From Akebia trifoliata (lineage: Eukaryota > Streptophyta > Magnoliopsida > Ranunculales > Lardizabalaceae): a stretch of DNA of 64,000 bases. The position numbers were made by a program, and so were the translations under genes. Positions 48,876-59,830 of this stretch are shown here, in pieces. The number at the start of each line of letters is the position of its first letter. Positions within the stretch are counted from its first letter, which is position 1. A model generated the notes under the pieces. That model was not told where the DNA came from, did not search any database, and saw nothing but the letters and a program-made list of their open reading frames with translations. The stretch is taken from NCBI GenBank assembly GCA_017979445.1, contig CM030717.1, positions 25,097,288 through 25,161,287 on the forward strand, in the 5' to 3' direction.

Positions 48876-49180
48876 ACTTAAAAAATAGGAAAAATTACTT
48901 AATAATCCCTGACGCTAACTTTTCTTGCAATTTAGCAAGTTATGAAAATAGTACATTTAGAAAATTCCTCTGAAACTCACTCTAAACCTTTCTCACGATT
49001 GAAGTGTCGAAATGTTCCTAACCATTCAAGCTCATAATTTTTCATAAAAAAAATTAGATTTTCAACATCCCAATCAATTTTTGACGACTCCATTCCGATG
49101 AAAAGGATTTGAGAAGGAGCAAGAAACCATTTTCTAGGGAATTTTTTTTCAAGCATTTTGAAGATGTATGAAAAACTAGT
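48876..49180. repeat. Large inverted repeat, left arm, outer part
   Basis: Matches the reverse complement of about 59480-59830. Shared landmarks include AGGAAAAATTA, ATCCCTGA, CTTGAATGGTTAGG on the reverse strand, AAGCATTTTGAAGATGTATG and others, with many substitutions. The arm is cut at 49180/49181 by the Tat-like solo LTR and resumes at 58934. Confidence 0.75.
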
Positions 49181-50880
49181 TGTAGACACTCCAAATTTGC
49201 CTAAACTGAACCTAAAAGCACCAAAAACCTTCCGAAAAAAGATTTGACTCAAGTCAATTTTTCAAGTGATCGCAAGGTGATCAACAGTTAGAAGGAAAAT
49301 TTGAACTAGCCATTAGTTACTTAAGGCCAGTTCTGTTATGTAGTTAGGAGTCTCATGTGCACTCGAATTTCTCAAGGTTTAATTACTCTTTAATTCTCAT
49401 TTTAATTATTTCTTCCTCAAGAAAACCATTTATTTTACCTTTTTACCCATAGCTTAATTCCCTAATAAACCTATTACCAAGGTTCTTTTGTCAATTCTCA
49501 TCTTCTTCTAACAATGACTTTTGATCAATTTGGTCCCCACTTAAGGCCAATTACCCCATTAACATTGGTTTGTTGAGACACATTAGAGACAAATCCCTCT
49601 TCTACCCCTTCTACATTCTTCATCATTCAACAAGCTCCCATGACATTGTAAAATGACCAAATTTCAAAGCTTATGACTACTTTATCTACCCAAGAAAATT
49701 TTCTAGAATATGTGCCTAATGACCAATTTATCCCTAATTTGTTAGAGACCCTTTCAAGGGAAATGACCAAAGAAGTTAAAAATCTACCATCTAATTACAT
49801 GTCATTTGGGTTGTTTCATTCACAATTGACTCAAGGTCAAGGTCTTAGGACTATTCTAACATTCATCAAGAATTTTCTAGAACTTTTGGATGTTTACCAT
49901 CATACCTATTGATGATTAAGATTGGTAAGACTCAACTAGAGGATAAAGACCATCAAGGCCAAGGTTAGAAAGTGGAAATGTCATTTTTCATAAAGATTTT
50001 ATTGAGAATATTGGGAATCTTATAATTTGGGATAAGTTTATCCCCAAGAGTCTCCTAAACTCCTATAAATATGACCCCTATTCAAGACAAAGAGGGGGGA
50101 GCTCTAGAAAAAAGAAAATCCTACCCAAATTGCTTCTTAAAACCTTATAGCCTATCCAAACTCTGTTCAAATCCAGTCTCAAATGTTCAAGAAGCTCTAA
50201 CTAAAAAGAAATAGAAAAAATAAGAAGAAAAAATCAAAGTAGAGAGGGTTTAATATTCAAAATTTTGCTTATGTAATTCATTTTCTAATACTCCCTCTTT
50301 TACCTACTCCCTTATTTATATTATTGCAAGTAATTCTATAATAATGTAGATCTATACTTGTTTTTGTGAGGCTAGGAGGTAGAAAGTAAAATCTTCTAAA
50401 GGTAATCTCCTCCTATAAACCTTAAATAAGTTCATTAAGAGAATTATAGTAAGTTTTATTTTTTTTTCATACAATTAAAATTCATAGTGTAGATGTTTTA
50501 ATTTCTTTACTTTACTTGTACTTTAAGTTTTTTAGAATAATAGTTCTTCTTATTTTACTTACTTTGATGGCAATAGAACTAGAGAGTAAATCTTCCTTGG
50601 AGGTAATCTCCTCTTGATAAGTTTATCACATACATATACTTTGTATACACTCACCTATAAAATGGCTACAAGCAATAGTATAAGTCCCTATGAATCTATA
50701 TTCAATCTTTAGTACCAACAAAAATAGTCTAAAATTGACACATTACATGCATAAGATCCCTAATTTTTTCATGCTGGTGTCTAGCTCATAGACACCTCTT
50801 AAAGGTTAAACCAACAAAAATAATCTCCCAAGTGAGCGCATAATCTTCTATAAAAGATTTGGATTCAAGAAGGTGAAATC

Positions 50881-51386
50881 TATTGGAAAAAACTACAAAT
50901 ATAATAAACATGGATCTAGGATTTGATCTCGAATAAAACATAATAATTTAATCAAATAAACAATAAATGTAAAATACTTGGATTCGCTTTCCAATAATTC
51001 GTGAAAAATATTTTGATTTTGATCTATGAAAAATAGGCGTACTAATCCAACTCTGCCTACACCTATGATGATGGAAACCTCTATCTTAATAATAGAATAA
51101 TTTATGTGTGTAAAGAGGGGGGACGACCACCTATTTATAAAAAGGATATTAAGTTTTCTACCTATCATAGAATTCTAATATTAGGTGAATACTACTTAAA
51201 CTTTGATAGGATGTTCACTAACCTATCATATTTGATATTGGTAACTAATGGCAGACCACAAACGTGATTTCTAATTTTACCCTTATATTTTAGAACAAAT
51301 TACAATCTAGTATTTATATAAAATTGCATATGTGAAAAGGCCACAAAAAATAATTTTAATTAGAAAATATTAATAATATTCCAACA
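50881..51386 (-). repeat. 3' LTR of the copia element (506 bp)
   Basis: Similar to 57814-58297 along its length. It differs by substitutions and by an extra ~20-bp segment near 51190-51215 (AACTTTGATAGGATGTTC). Confidence 0.92.
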
Positions 51387-51997
51387 ATTTCCCACTTGGC
51401 CTTCACATATACCTTTTGTTTAAATTGACTCTCTGGATTATTATATTTTGAATAATCGAATGCACTCTTTTGAAAAATCATTATTAAAAAATAATTCAGA
51501 TAATCTTTAACTATCACTTTATTCAAAGATACCACTAATGATGGATTATGAATGTAACAAAGTATTTATTTGTTAACCCTAAGACAATTTCATAGGCTCA
51601 AAATTGGTACTATAAATGAATTCAGGAGTTGATCTTTACGTGAACTTTCGTTGTAGTATTAGGACAATGTACACTCCTCAATGTAGTCTGTATATACATT
51701 CCCTAAACGTCCAGCTTCATATTCATCGTATATCATTTTGATATTTTACTAACAATCAGGCATTTGATGTTCCATCACCTTTCTATCCAAAATGAAAACT
51801 TCATCAATATGATGCCAAGTCACATTTAGCCCAACCATTTTTAATACTTTACAAGTACATCTACTCACAAACAAATATATCATTTGTATACAATAATACA
51901 TAAATAATTACTAGTCATGATCAATTTCTTTAAACAACAATAAATAGTTTATCAAGAATATAAATAAATCAAAATAAGCATAAAAGAAATTCAATAC

Positions 51998-52540
51998 TTA
52001 AATAACTTGAACAAATGACGTGATAATTCCCATACAAGTTATATATTTCTTGAAAATTTTTAGCAAAAGTCTTTTTGTGAGATGATCAACTATCATATTG
52101 CTAGAATCTATATTGGCAATCTTGATTAATCCTTCACAAATCTTTTTACATACTAAAAGGTATTTTATTTCGATGTGCTTGTTGCCTCTAGTCACTTTTT
52201 CATTCTTTGCAAAATCAATAGCGACATTATTGTCACAATAAACAATAATAGGTTTATCAATGGAATCCACAATCTTTAATTCACCGATAAAATTCTTCAA
52301 CCAAACTGCTTGACAGGTTACTTCGTAGCATCCAATGAACTTTGAATACATGGTCGAATCTGTCAGAATGGTCTGTTTTGAGCTTCTCCATGAGATAGCT
52401 CCATGCTCAAGCATGAAAATATAACTTGAAGTAGGTTTCAAGCTATCACGACATCCAACATGATCCACATCAAAATTATCAATAACTTGAAACTTACTTG
52501 ATCTTCTGTATACTAAAATAAAGTCTTTTCTTCTTTGCAA
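51998..52540 (-). pseudogene. copia RNase H remnant
   Basis: A 180-aa open stretch with the copia RNase H core: VIDNFDVDHVGCRDSLKPTS, ISWRSSKQTILTDSTMYSKF, IIVYCDNNVAIDFAKNEK and MIVDHLTKRL. It is the most intact coding piece of the element. Some catalytic-region residues differ from the consensus (Met-Tyr-Ser in place of the usual Glu-Ala-Glu block), so activity is doubtful. Confidence 0.85.
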
Positions 52541-52633
52541 ATATCGAAGTACTTTCTTTACTACTCTCTAATGAGAAATATCGAGGTTCTATAGATATCT
52601 CTGAAGCATACTAATGATGTAATTGATATCGGG

Positions 52634-53460
52634 TCAAATGCAAATCATTGCATACATAAGACTATCGACTGTTGAGACATATTCTGATGTATTAACCTTT
52701 ATATTCTCAAACTTGTTATTGGGATATTGATTTTGGTTGAATATATTTCCTTTTACCACAAAAGTCTCATTAGGGGCACATTTATCCATACTAAATCTTT
52801 TGAGTACCTTTGCAATACATGTCTTCTGTGACAAATCCAAAAAATTAGCTTGTCTATCTCTGTGAATTTTAATCATTAGACCATATTGAGTATCCCCCAT
52901 ATTTTTCATATCAAAACTTTTTGATAGAAAATTCTTTGTATCACACAAGAATGATGAATCAACTCCCACTTATATTGAGATATACGCACTTATCGACAAT
53001 ATTTTCTTTAAATTCGTATCCGATCATCACTTGATCAAATTTCAAGTACTACTATCTTGATGCACACAAGAATGATGAATCAACTCCCACTTATCTTGAG
53101 ATATACGCACTTGTCGACAATATTTTCTTTAAATTCGTATCCGATCACCACTTGATCAAATTTCAAGTACTACTGTCTTGATGTTTATTTCAAACCATAA
53201 ATTGAAATTTTCAACTTGCAGACAAGATGTCCTCTTTTATCAATTTTTAAATTATAAGGTTGTGTCATATAAATCTCCTCTTCCAGTTTACCATTCAAAA
53301 ATGTAATTTTTACATCCATCTGATGTAAATCTAAATCATAGTATGCCACTATCGTCAAGATGATCCTTAGTGAATCTTTAGAAGAAAATAGGGAATAAGT
53401 TTCATTGAAGTTAATACCTAGCTTTTGCATGAAACCCTTTGCTACAAGCCTTGCTTTAAA
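52634..53460 (-). pseudogene. copia reverse transcriptase remnant with internal duplication
   Basis: Upstream part at 53185-53430 (MQKLGINFNETYSLFSSKDS and LHQMDVKITFLNGKLEEEIY) and downstream part at 52634-52969 (NFLSKSFDMKNMGDTQYGLM). Between them lies a 121-bp tandem duplication (52942-53062 and 53063-53183). The segment where the catalytic Tyr-Val-Asp-Asp should be seems deleted: the frame runs from the FIILV-like strand directly to the region after the catalytic loop. Not functional. Confidence 0.8.
52942..53183. repeat. 121-bp tandem duplication inside the copia RT
   Basis: Two copies, 52942-53062 and 53063-53183, starting CACACAAGAATGATGAATCA and differing at only a few positions. Confidence 0.92.
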
Positions 53461-53638
53461 TCTCTCGACCTTACCTTCTGAATCTCTTTTAGTTTTGAAA
53501 CGTCGTTAGTTCTCATACTTCATTATTTTTCATAGATTTCAATTCTTCTTTCATTGCTTCTTGCTAGAATTGAGCGTCATTTGAGTCCATAGCTTCTTTG
53601 CATGTTGAAGGATCATCTACATTACCTTTGATAACATC

Positions 53639-54600
53639 TCATTCTTGAAAATACACCTTATAATCATTTGTGATAGTAGGTCTACATTCTCGGGTAAATC
53701 TCTTAATGGGAATGATTGATTGTGGAACTGGGACCACCACTGTTTGAAGATTGGGTTTTGGTTGGATTGTTACATCTTCTTCTCCAATGACTGTATGGAT
53801 AGGTGAAGCCACCAAATGAGGTAAATGTTGCGGAATAAAATATATTGTTGGATCATTACATTTCTCTTCAAATATAATCTTCCTTTTCTTTTCACTTCCA
53901 CTATTTTGACCGTATTCAAGAAACCTAACACGATTGGTTTCAACAATCTCCATATATCTTGATGGATAGAAAAATTTATAATCCTTCGATCTCTCAGGAT
54001 AACTAAGAAAGTGACAAGTTATTATTCGGGGATCAAGTTTTTTCTTATTTGGATTTTACAACTTTGTTTGAGCAAGACACCCCCAAACATGAAGATGGCC
54101 AAGACTTGGTTTCCTACCAATCCATAACTTGAAAGGATTTTTTGAAACTCCTTTATAGGGAGCTCTATTAAGAATGTAAATTACCATCCTCAAGGCTTCA
54201 CCCTAAAAGTTTTCTGATAGCTCTAAGTGACTCATCATACTATGAACAGCTTCTTGATAAGTCTGATTTCTTCTTTCAGCAGCTCAATTTTGCTCAGGTG
54301 TTCTAGGTGTGATATATTAAGGAACTATTCCTTGTTTTATCAAATATTCTACAAACTTTTCATGATTAACATCATTATTATCCATCCTCTCATAATACTC
54401 TCCACCTCTATCAGATTTGATAGCTTTGATTTGATAGGAAAATTTAGAATAATCGTCGATGAAAGTAATGAAATAACATTGACTGCCTCGAGAAGGATTT
54501 GGAAAATGACCACATATAACTATATGAATTAATCTTAACAAATTAGTAGCTCTAATAGTTTCAAGCTTCAAGCTTCTGTTACTTGGTCATCTTACCTTAA
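53639..54600 (-). pseudogene. copia integrase remnant with internal deletion
   Basis: 54317-54571 holds the catalytic region with FITFIDDYSKFSY followed at once by QIKAIKSDRGGEYY. In intact elements about 40 residues lie between these motifs, so there is an in-frame deletion. 53639-53953 holds the integrase-RT connection, ending in the FTRECRPTITNDY segment before RT. Stops interrupt the region between. Confidence 0.75.
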
Positions 54601-55353
54601 TGCAATTTACACAGACATTAAAATCTGAGAAATCTAGAAAATTTAGAATTATTTCCTTAACTAAGGATTATAGTCTTTTCTTGAAAATATGACATAAACT
54701 TAAATACCATAACATAAAAGAGTTTTTTTGATGAACTTGGATGCTTAAACCCCAGAATATACAAATCAACAGATAAGTATAATAGAGAAAAAATAAACGT
54801 ACTATCCAAAGATAACTGATAAAGACCATTTAATAAAAAATCATGTCCAACAATGACACCATGATAATGAATGTGCATCCTATTGTCACGAAAAGTAAAA
54901 TTATAACCAACAATGTCTAGTCTAAAAATGAGAATAATGTTTTGTCTACAAGACGGGATGTAAAAAGTGTCATATAATATTAAGGAATGTTTTATATCGA
55001 GAATGATGCGATAAGCTCTAATAGCCTCAATCTATAATGCCTCTGCATTCCCAAGAACAAGTTTATCATCTGGTCTAGGGTTTCTCTTGCTGATTAACCC
55101 CTGTAAAGAATGTGAAATAAACATAAATGCGCCTGAATCAATTCACCTGAGTTTGAAGGAACATCAACTAAATTGGACTCATGAAAAATTAGAATTGAAT
55201 TAGTACATTCTAGACTCTTTTGCAACTAGTTCTTATAAGTAAATCAATCCCTTTTCATGTGTTCATTCTTCTTATAGAACCAGCATTCTTTATTATTTAT
55301 TTTCTCAGCCTTTGTCTTTTTCTTGATTATTTTCTAACTCTTGATATCTTTCC
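54601..55353 (-). pseudogene. copia gag-C-terminal/protease/pre-integrase region, heavily decayed
   Basis: Short open pieces only (54657-54878 contains a pre-integrase-like GLYQLSLDS). Zinc knuckle, protease and His-Cys zinc site cannot be read in one frame. Assigned by position between gag and integrase. Confidence 0.5.
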
Positions 55354-56052
55354 TTATTTGAAATTCTTGTTGCCGCCTTTCTTGAAATCCTTATTCTTGA
55401 AAAAAAATTTGTTACTTGGGTGAACTATCAAATGTGCTGACTCAACCTTCGAACCTCTCAATCTTGCATTATTAATAACATAAAGGAAAATCAATTGATT
55501 TAGATCCCATTTAGTTTCTTGTATATTATAATTGACCTTAAAAGTATTATAAGACTTAGGTAGAGATAAAACTGTCATGTGAACCAGAAGATCATCTTCA
55601 AAAATAATCCCTTGCTCACGAAGACCAATAACAAACTTGGATATCTTAAGAATGTATTTCCGCACATTTTTGTTACCGTCATATTTCAAATTCATTAACT
55701 GACCCAAATATTCATACTGAATAGATCTCTTTGTTTTAACAAATTATTTTTTGATGATTTGTAATAGTTCTTTAATTGTATCTGTGGTCTGAATACCACT
55801 TCGAAGAGTCTCACTTATAGACGCTTGAATGATCATCTTAGACAATCTGTTAGCATTTTTCCATTTAGCAAAATGAATCCTTACCAACTTCGTAGAATCT
55901 GGAAGTGAAGCTGGTGGCATGTCCTCAAAGAGAACAAAATCAAAGTACATATATCCTAGTAAGATGTCAATATTCATCATTTAAGATGAGTAATTAGAAC
56001 CATTAAGAAGCTCAATGCCTGTTAGACTCTTTTGAATCAATGACCCATCCAT
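55354..56052 (-). pseudogene. gag: copia gag remnant
   Basis: Gag starts at 56052 with MDGSLIQKSLTGIELLNGSN, has a stop where Trp is usual, and continues at 55744-55980 (FAKWKNANRLSKMIIQASIS) and 55354-55707 (LTVLSLPKSYNTFKVNYN). This is the UBN2-type gag polypeptide of plant copia elements. It ends before the zinc knuckle. Confidence 0.8.
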
Positions 56053-57813
56053 AACTACAATAAGATATGGTCAAACATTAATATAAATACTATGAGATTC
56101 AATTATTTCAATTCGTACTTGGGGTTTTGGTCGAATCGTTTCAGAGTATTTTATTAAGGGTGAAACTTTCCATTTTACAAGTACGAATAAATCGCATCAT
56201 CAAGACTCACATTTAGGCCAAGATCTTAATATGTTGTATGTTCCCTAAAATTACGTTGGAATATGCACATAGATCTTGTTAGTCATGTTCTAATTCAATC
56301 CAAACACTATCCACACATTTAGGTAAGAGGGTTATCCTTCTCTTTTTTTCACACTTGTGATTATTCTATTCACTTAATCTACACAAACATCCCTAAGTCA
56401 CTTTTAGATAAAACTTAATGATTTCATGCAAAAAAGTACAACAAAATTATCTTAGTGAGATACTAAGTCCCAAAATTCAAGAACCCGTAACTTTCATAGA
56501 ACGATCACCTTTAGGCAGACTATTATCTTATTTCCATTACACTTAAAGTGTCTTCCTAAACCCCTATAGGCAAGACCTATACCCTAATATATCTACATTT
56601 GCTTTCTAATTATTCTTGTTTTGAATATGGGTACAGACATTTGTGATAATAATAACAACTAAAATTTTAACATAAAGGAAAGTAATTATAAATATATTCT
56701 CCAAGAAGGGTACATACTTGATCTGAATTTTACTATTATGTGCTCCTATCAATGGATGATTTTAACAATTTTATTGAATAAACTCAAAAAAATATTTTAA
56801 ATGGACTATTGTTTTGTCCAAATCAGAGTTAAGATGAATAAGTTATGATTTTTCAAAGTTTTAAAGAAAAAATGGTTTTTCAATGGGTTGGTTCATGTTT
56901 GAACCAATTGAACTAGTTCGATTGAATCGGTTTGGCTCGAATTAGGTCAGAGACTGACCCAAATGACTTGGATAAATGGATCGGTATTGTTGGTTCATGT
57001 CTGAATTGGGCTTAACCCAAATAGAATATTGATTCATTAGTTTATTTGAATTGGGCTTAGCCCAATCGAACGATAAAACGAGCTTGGCCCAACAAAAACT
57101 CAAAATAGGTTTGGCCCAAATTAAATAAAGAAATGGGCTTGGCCCAATCGAACGATTAAAATGCTATCGGGCTTAGCCCAACCAAATAACAAAACAAGGT
57201 TGGCCTAAAATCGAATGAACAGTTCATCTTTTTCATCAAGAAGACATAACCGATTGCTACAACAAACCCTAGCCGCCATCACAAAACAACAGCCATGTCT
57301 TCGTTGACTGACAAGTTTGATAAATGGGGTCAAGTAACGATTGCGGTTACTAGAAAAAGTCTGGTAACGTCTAATCAAAAACCTCGCGATTGATTTTGAG
57401 AATATAAGAGTTTTCGTTTGATTTATTCGGTTTAGCAGATCTGGAATCTCTTTGATTTCAATCTCATAAGTCGCTAGAAGAATAGAGAGAACGATAAGGG
57501 TCCGAGCTAAGATTTCAGGAAAAAACGGTTTCTAATAGCTTACTAACATTAGGAGAAAACGATTTAAATTTCGATTAAAGTTCTTCTTGGACTGGATTCG
57601 AGTAGATGAGTTCTAAGTTTGTGTCTGTCTCTGGTTTAATGGCTTTATATAAGTCAATTGTCTTTTTGATTCGAAAAAAAAATGCAGATTTTATTTTGGA
57701 ATAAATCAACTTTAAATTAAAGAAAAAATTTTAACCCAAAAATAAATCTAGTTCAACTTTGATTTAATCAAGGTCTTGAACAAGAACAAATCCATCATGG
57801 TTTTAATGCCAAT
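56053..57813 (-). other. Long leader of the copia element with repeated TTGGGC words
   Basis: 1.76 kb between the 5' LTR and gag, without ORFs. Between 57000 and 57215, six or more near-palindromic copies of GGGCTTGGCCCAA or GGGCTTAGCCCAA occur, several followed by TCGAACGAT. The primer-type site (TTGGCATTAAAACCATG on the minus strand) lies at 57796-57812; it resembles a decayed tRNA-Met site. Confidence 0.6.
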
Positions 57814-58297
57814 TGTTGGAAAAAACTACAAATATAATAAACATGGATCTAGGATTTGATCTTAAACAAAATATAATAATCGGATCGAACAAACAATAAA
57901 TGTAAAATACCTGGATTCGCTTTTCGATCATCCACGAAAGACACTTTGATCTTGATCTACAAAGAATATGCGCACTATCCCAGTTTTGCCTACACCTTTG
58001 GTGATGAAAACCTCTATCTCAATAATAGAATATTCTCTGTGTGTAAAGAAGGGGGGGCGACCACCTATTTATAAAGAGGATACTAGGATTTCTACCCATT
58101 GTAGAATTCTAGTATTAGGTGAATACCACTAACCCATTATATTTGATGTTGGTAACCAATGCTAGACCACAAACATGATTTCCAATTTTATCCTTATGTT
58201 TTAGAACAAATTACAATCCAGTATTTATATAAAATTGCATATGTAAAAAGACTACAAAAAATAGTTTTAATTAGAAAATATTGATAATATTCCAACA
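57814..58297 (-). repeat. 5' LTR of the copia element (484 bp)
   Basis: In plus-strand view it starts TGTTGGAAAAAACTACAAAT and ends AATATTCCAACA, followed by the duplication AAATC. Confidence 0.93.
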
Positions 58298-58307
58298 AAA
58301 TCCATAT

Positions 58308-58600
58308 GGATTCTCACAAAAATCCTAGGTTTATAAATTTTTCTAGCAAGCTACATTTCTATTTTAGCAAGCTATATTTCTATTTTAACTTGCTCATTGC
58401 CTCATTTTATTCTTCTTCTAAAACTAGGCTATAAATCTTTTAAAAACGACATTGGGATCCAAAAGAAGGTGAAATCTTCATGGATTCTCACAAAAATCCT
58501 AGGCTCATAAAAAATTTCAATAAGCTACATTTTGTTTTGGCTTTCTTATCAGTCAAAATTATTAGTTTCCTAAAATTAGACTATAGTAGTTTAATTTCTT
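58308..58600. repeat. Tandem duplication within the solo LTR
   Basis: GGATTCTCACAAAAATCCTAGG starts copies at 58308 and 58480, each followed by a TTTCTAGCAAGCTACATTT-like or TTTCAATAAGCTACATTT-like part. The second copy is partial and diverged. Confidence 0.7.
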
Positions 58601-58933
58601 AAGTTTCTTAATAATTTCCTTGTTTTTTTTCAAAATCAAGTTAATACTTCAAAATCACCTATGGTCATATATTGGTAACCATCTTAGGATGGGTGGGATA
58701 AGGTGCCTAATACCTTCCTTGTCCCTCAACCGAACCTCCTTACCATAGATCTCTAGGCAGACCATTCCCTTCATTTTTTGGATATGTGAGTTACTACAAG
58801 CCAAAAAACAGAATTTAAAAAAAAAACCTTTTTTATGGTGTCTATTCACTCTTTAATTGAATGATGGTGACTCCTAAATCCGTATAAATGAATTCAAAAC
58901 TTCTCTAAAGATTTCGAAAGCTGTGTATTTATA

Positions 58934-59085
58934 CTAGTGTTTTTCAATTGTTTTGCTTCTTTTTTGGGTGAAAATCGATAAAGGATGGTTCTTTTTTTTT
59001 TTGAAATCATCAACCTAAGTCGTTATGTCAAGTTTTAAGTCGATCTTTCCATGTATTTTAGTTGAAAAAACTCGAAAAAAAATGA
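58934..59085. repeat. Large inverted repeat, left arm, inner part
   Basis: Matches the reverse complement of about 59315-59475: TTTTTCAATTGTTTTGCTT, TCAAGTTTTAAGTCGATCTT and TAGTTGAAAAAACTCGAAAA are shared. It continues the arm broken at 49180. Confidence 0.8.
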
Positions 59086-59311
59086 ATTTTTATTTTTGAA
59101 TTCAATATTTTTATTGTCGAGGTCAACAAAGTATTTTTTAAAATTATTGTCGAGGTCCCTAATTTTTTAAATATTTTCAATCTCACCAATAAGTTTTAAA
59201 GAAATTATTGACCTCAACAATTTAAAAAATTGGTAAGGTCAACAATAATTAAAATAATTTGTGACATTGACAATAATTTATAAAAAAAAATTGTCGATGT
59301 TGATGTTGTAA

Positions 59312-59830
59312 CACCCACTTATTTTCGTTTCTTTTTCGAGTTTTTTCAACTAAAATAATGGAAAGATCGACTTAAAACTTGACATAATGACTTGTGCAGA
59401 TGATTTCAAACCAAAAGAACCATCTTTAATCGGTTTTCATTCAAAAGGAAAGCAAAACAATTGAAAAACAAACTCTAATTTTTTTACATACATCTCTAAA
59501 ATGCTTGAAAAAATCTTTGAAAATGACTTCTTTTTCTTTCTCAAATCATTTTATGAAGTCTCTAAAATTAGATTAAGATGTTGAAAATTCTTTTACTTTA
59601 TTTTATTTTATTTTATTTTTTATAAAAATTATGAGTTTGAATGGTTAGGGAAATTTTGACATTTCAATAGTAAAAAATGTCTAGAGTGGGGTTCAAGCAC
59701 TGTTTTGAAAAGAGGGATTTACTAAATAGACTATATTGATAATTTGCAAAAGTCAAGGACTAAATTGAAAAAAAATTATCATCAGGGATCATAAAATAAT
59801 TTTTCCTAAAAGAAAAAACGGAAGTCAAGT
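59312..59830. repeat. Large inverted repeat, right arm (uninterrupted)
   Basis: Its reverse complement aligns first to 48876-49180 and then directly to 58934-59085, with no LTR in between. It is thus the empty-site version of the insertion point of the solo LTR. The spacer 59086-59311 holds smaller inverted words such as ATTGTCGAGGTC / GACCTCAACAAT. Confidence 0.8.

Larger units (their letters stand above)
50881..58297 (-). mobile_element. Ty1/copia LTR retrotransposon with both LTRs, decayed
   Basis: A 7.4-kb element on the minus strand. 5' LTR (right side) 57814-58297, 3' LTR (left side) 50881-51386. Perfect 5-bp target duplication AAATC (50876-50880 and 58298-58302). LTR ends are TGTTGGAA...TTCCAACA in intact form; the left one starts TATTGG, mutated. 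Primer site beside the 5' LTR; purine tract GGCCAAGTGGGAAAT beside the 3' LTR (51387-51401). Gag and pol remnants are in the order gag, integrase, reverse transcriptase, RNase H, which is diagnostic for copia. Confidence 0.93.
49181..58933 (+). mobile_element. Tat-like solo LTR, itself split by a copia element
   Basis: Starts TGTAGACACTCC, like the LTRs at 7622 and 16321. It has a TATAAATA box at 50064-50071, the motif GGTGCCTAATACCTTCC at 58702-58718, and ends ...GTGTATTTATA (expected CA mutated). It is flanked by CTAGT (49176-49180 and 58934-58938). Without the copia insertion (50881-58297 plus the duplicated AAATC) it would be about 2.3 kb. The uninterrupted counterpart of its insertion site is present in inverted form near 59470-59490. 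Confidence 0.7.

Noticed and set aside
49673..49912. 79-aa ORF in the 49-50 kb region
   Set aside because: It lies inside the Tat-like solo LTR upstream of its TATA box and matches no known protein.
54227..54532. Plus-strand ORF of 101 aa
   Set aside because: Antisense to the copia integrase remnant.
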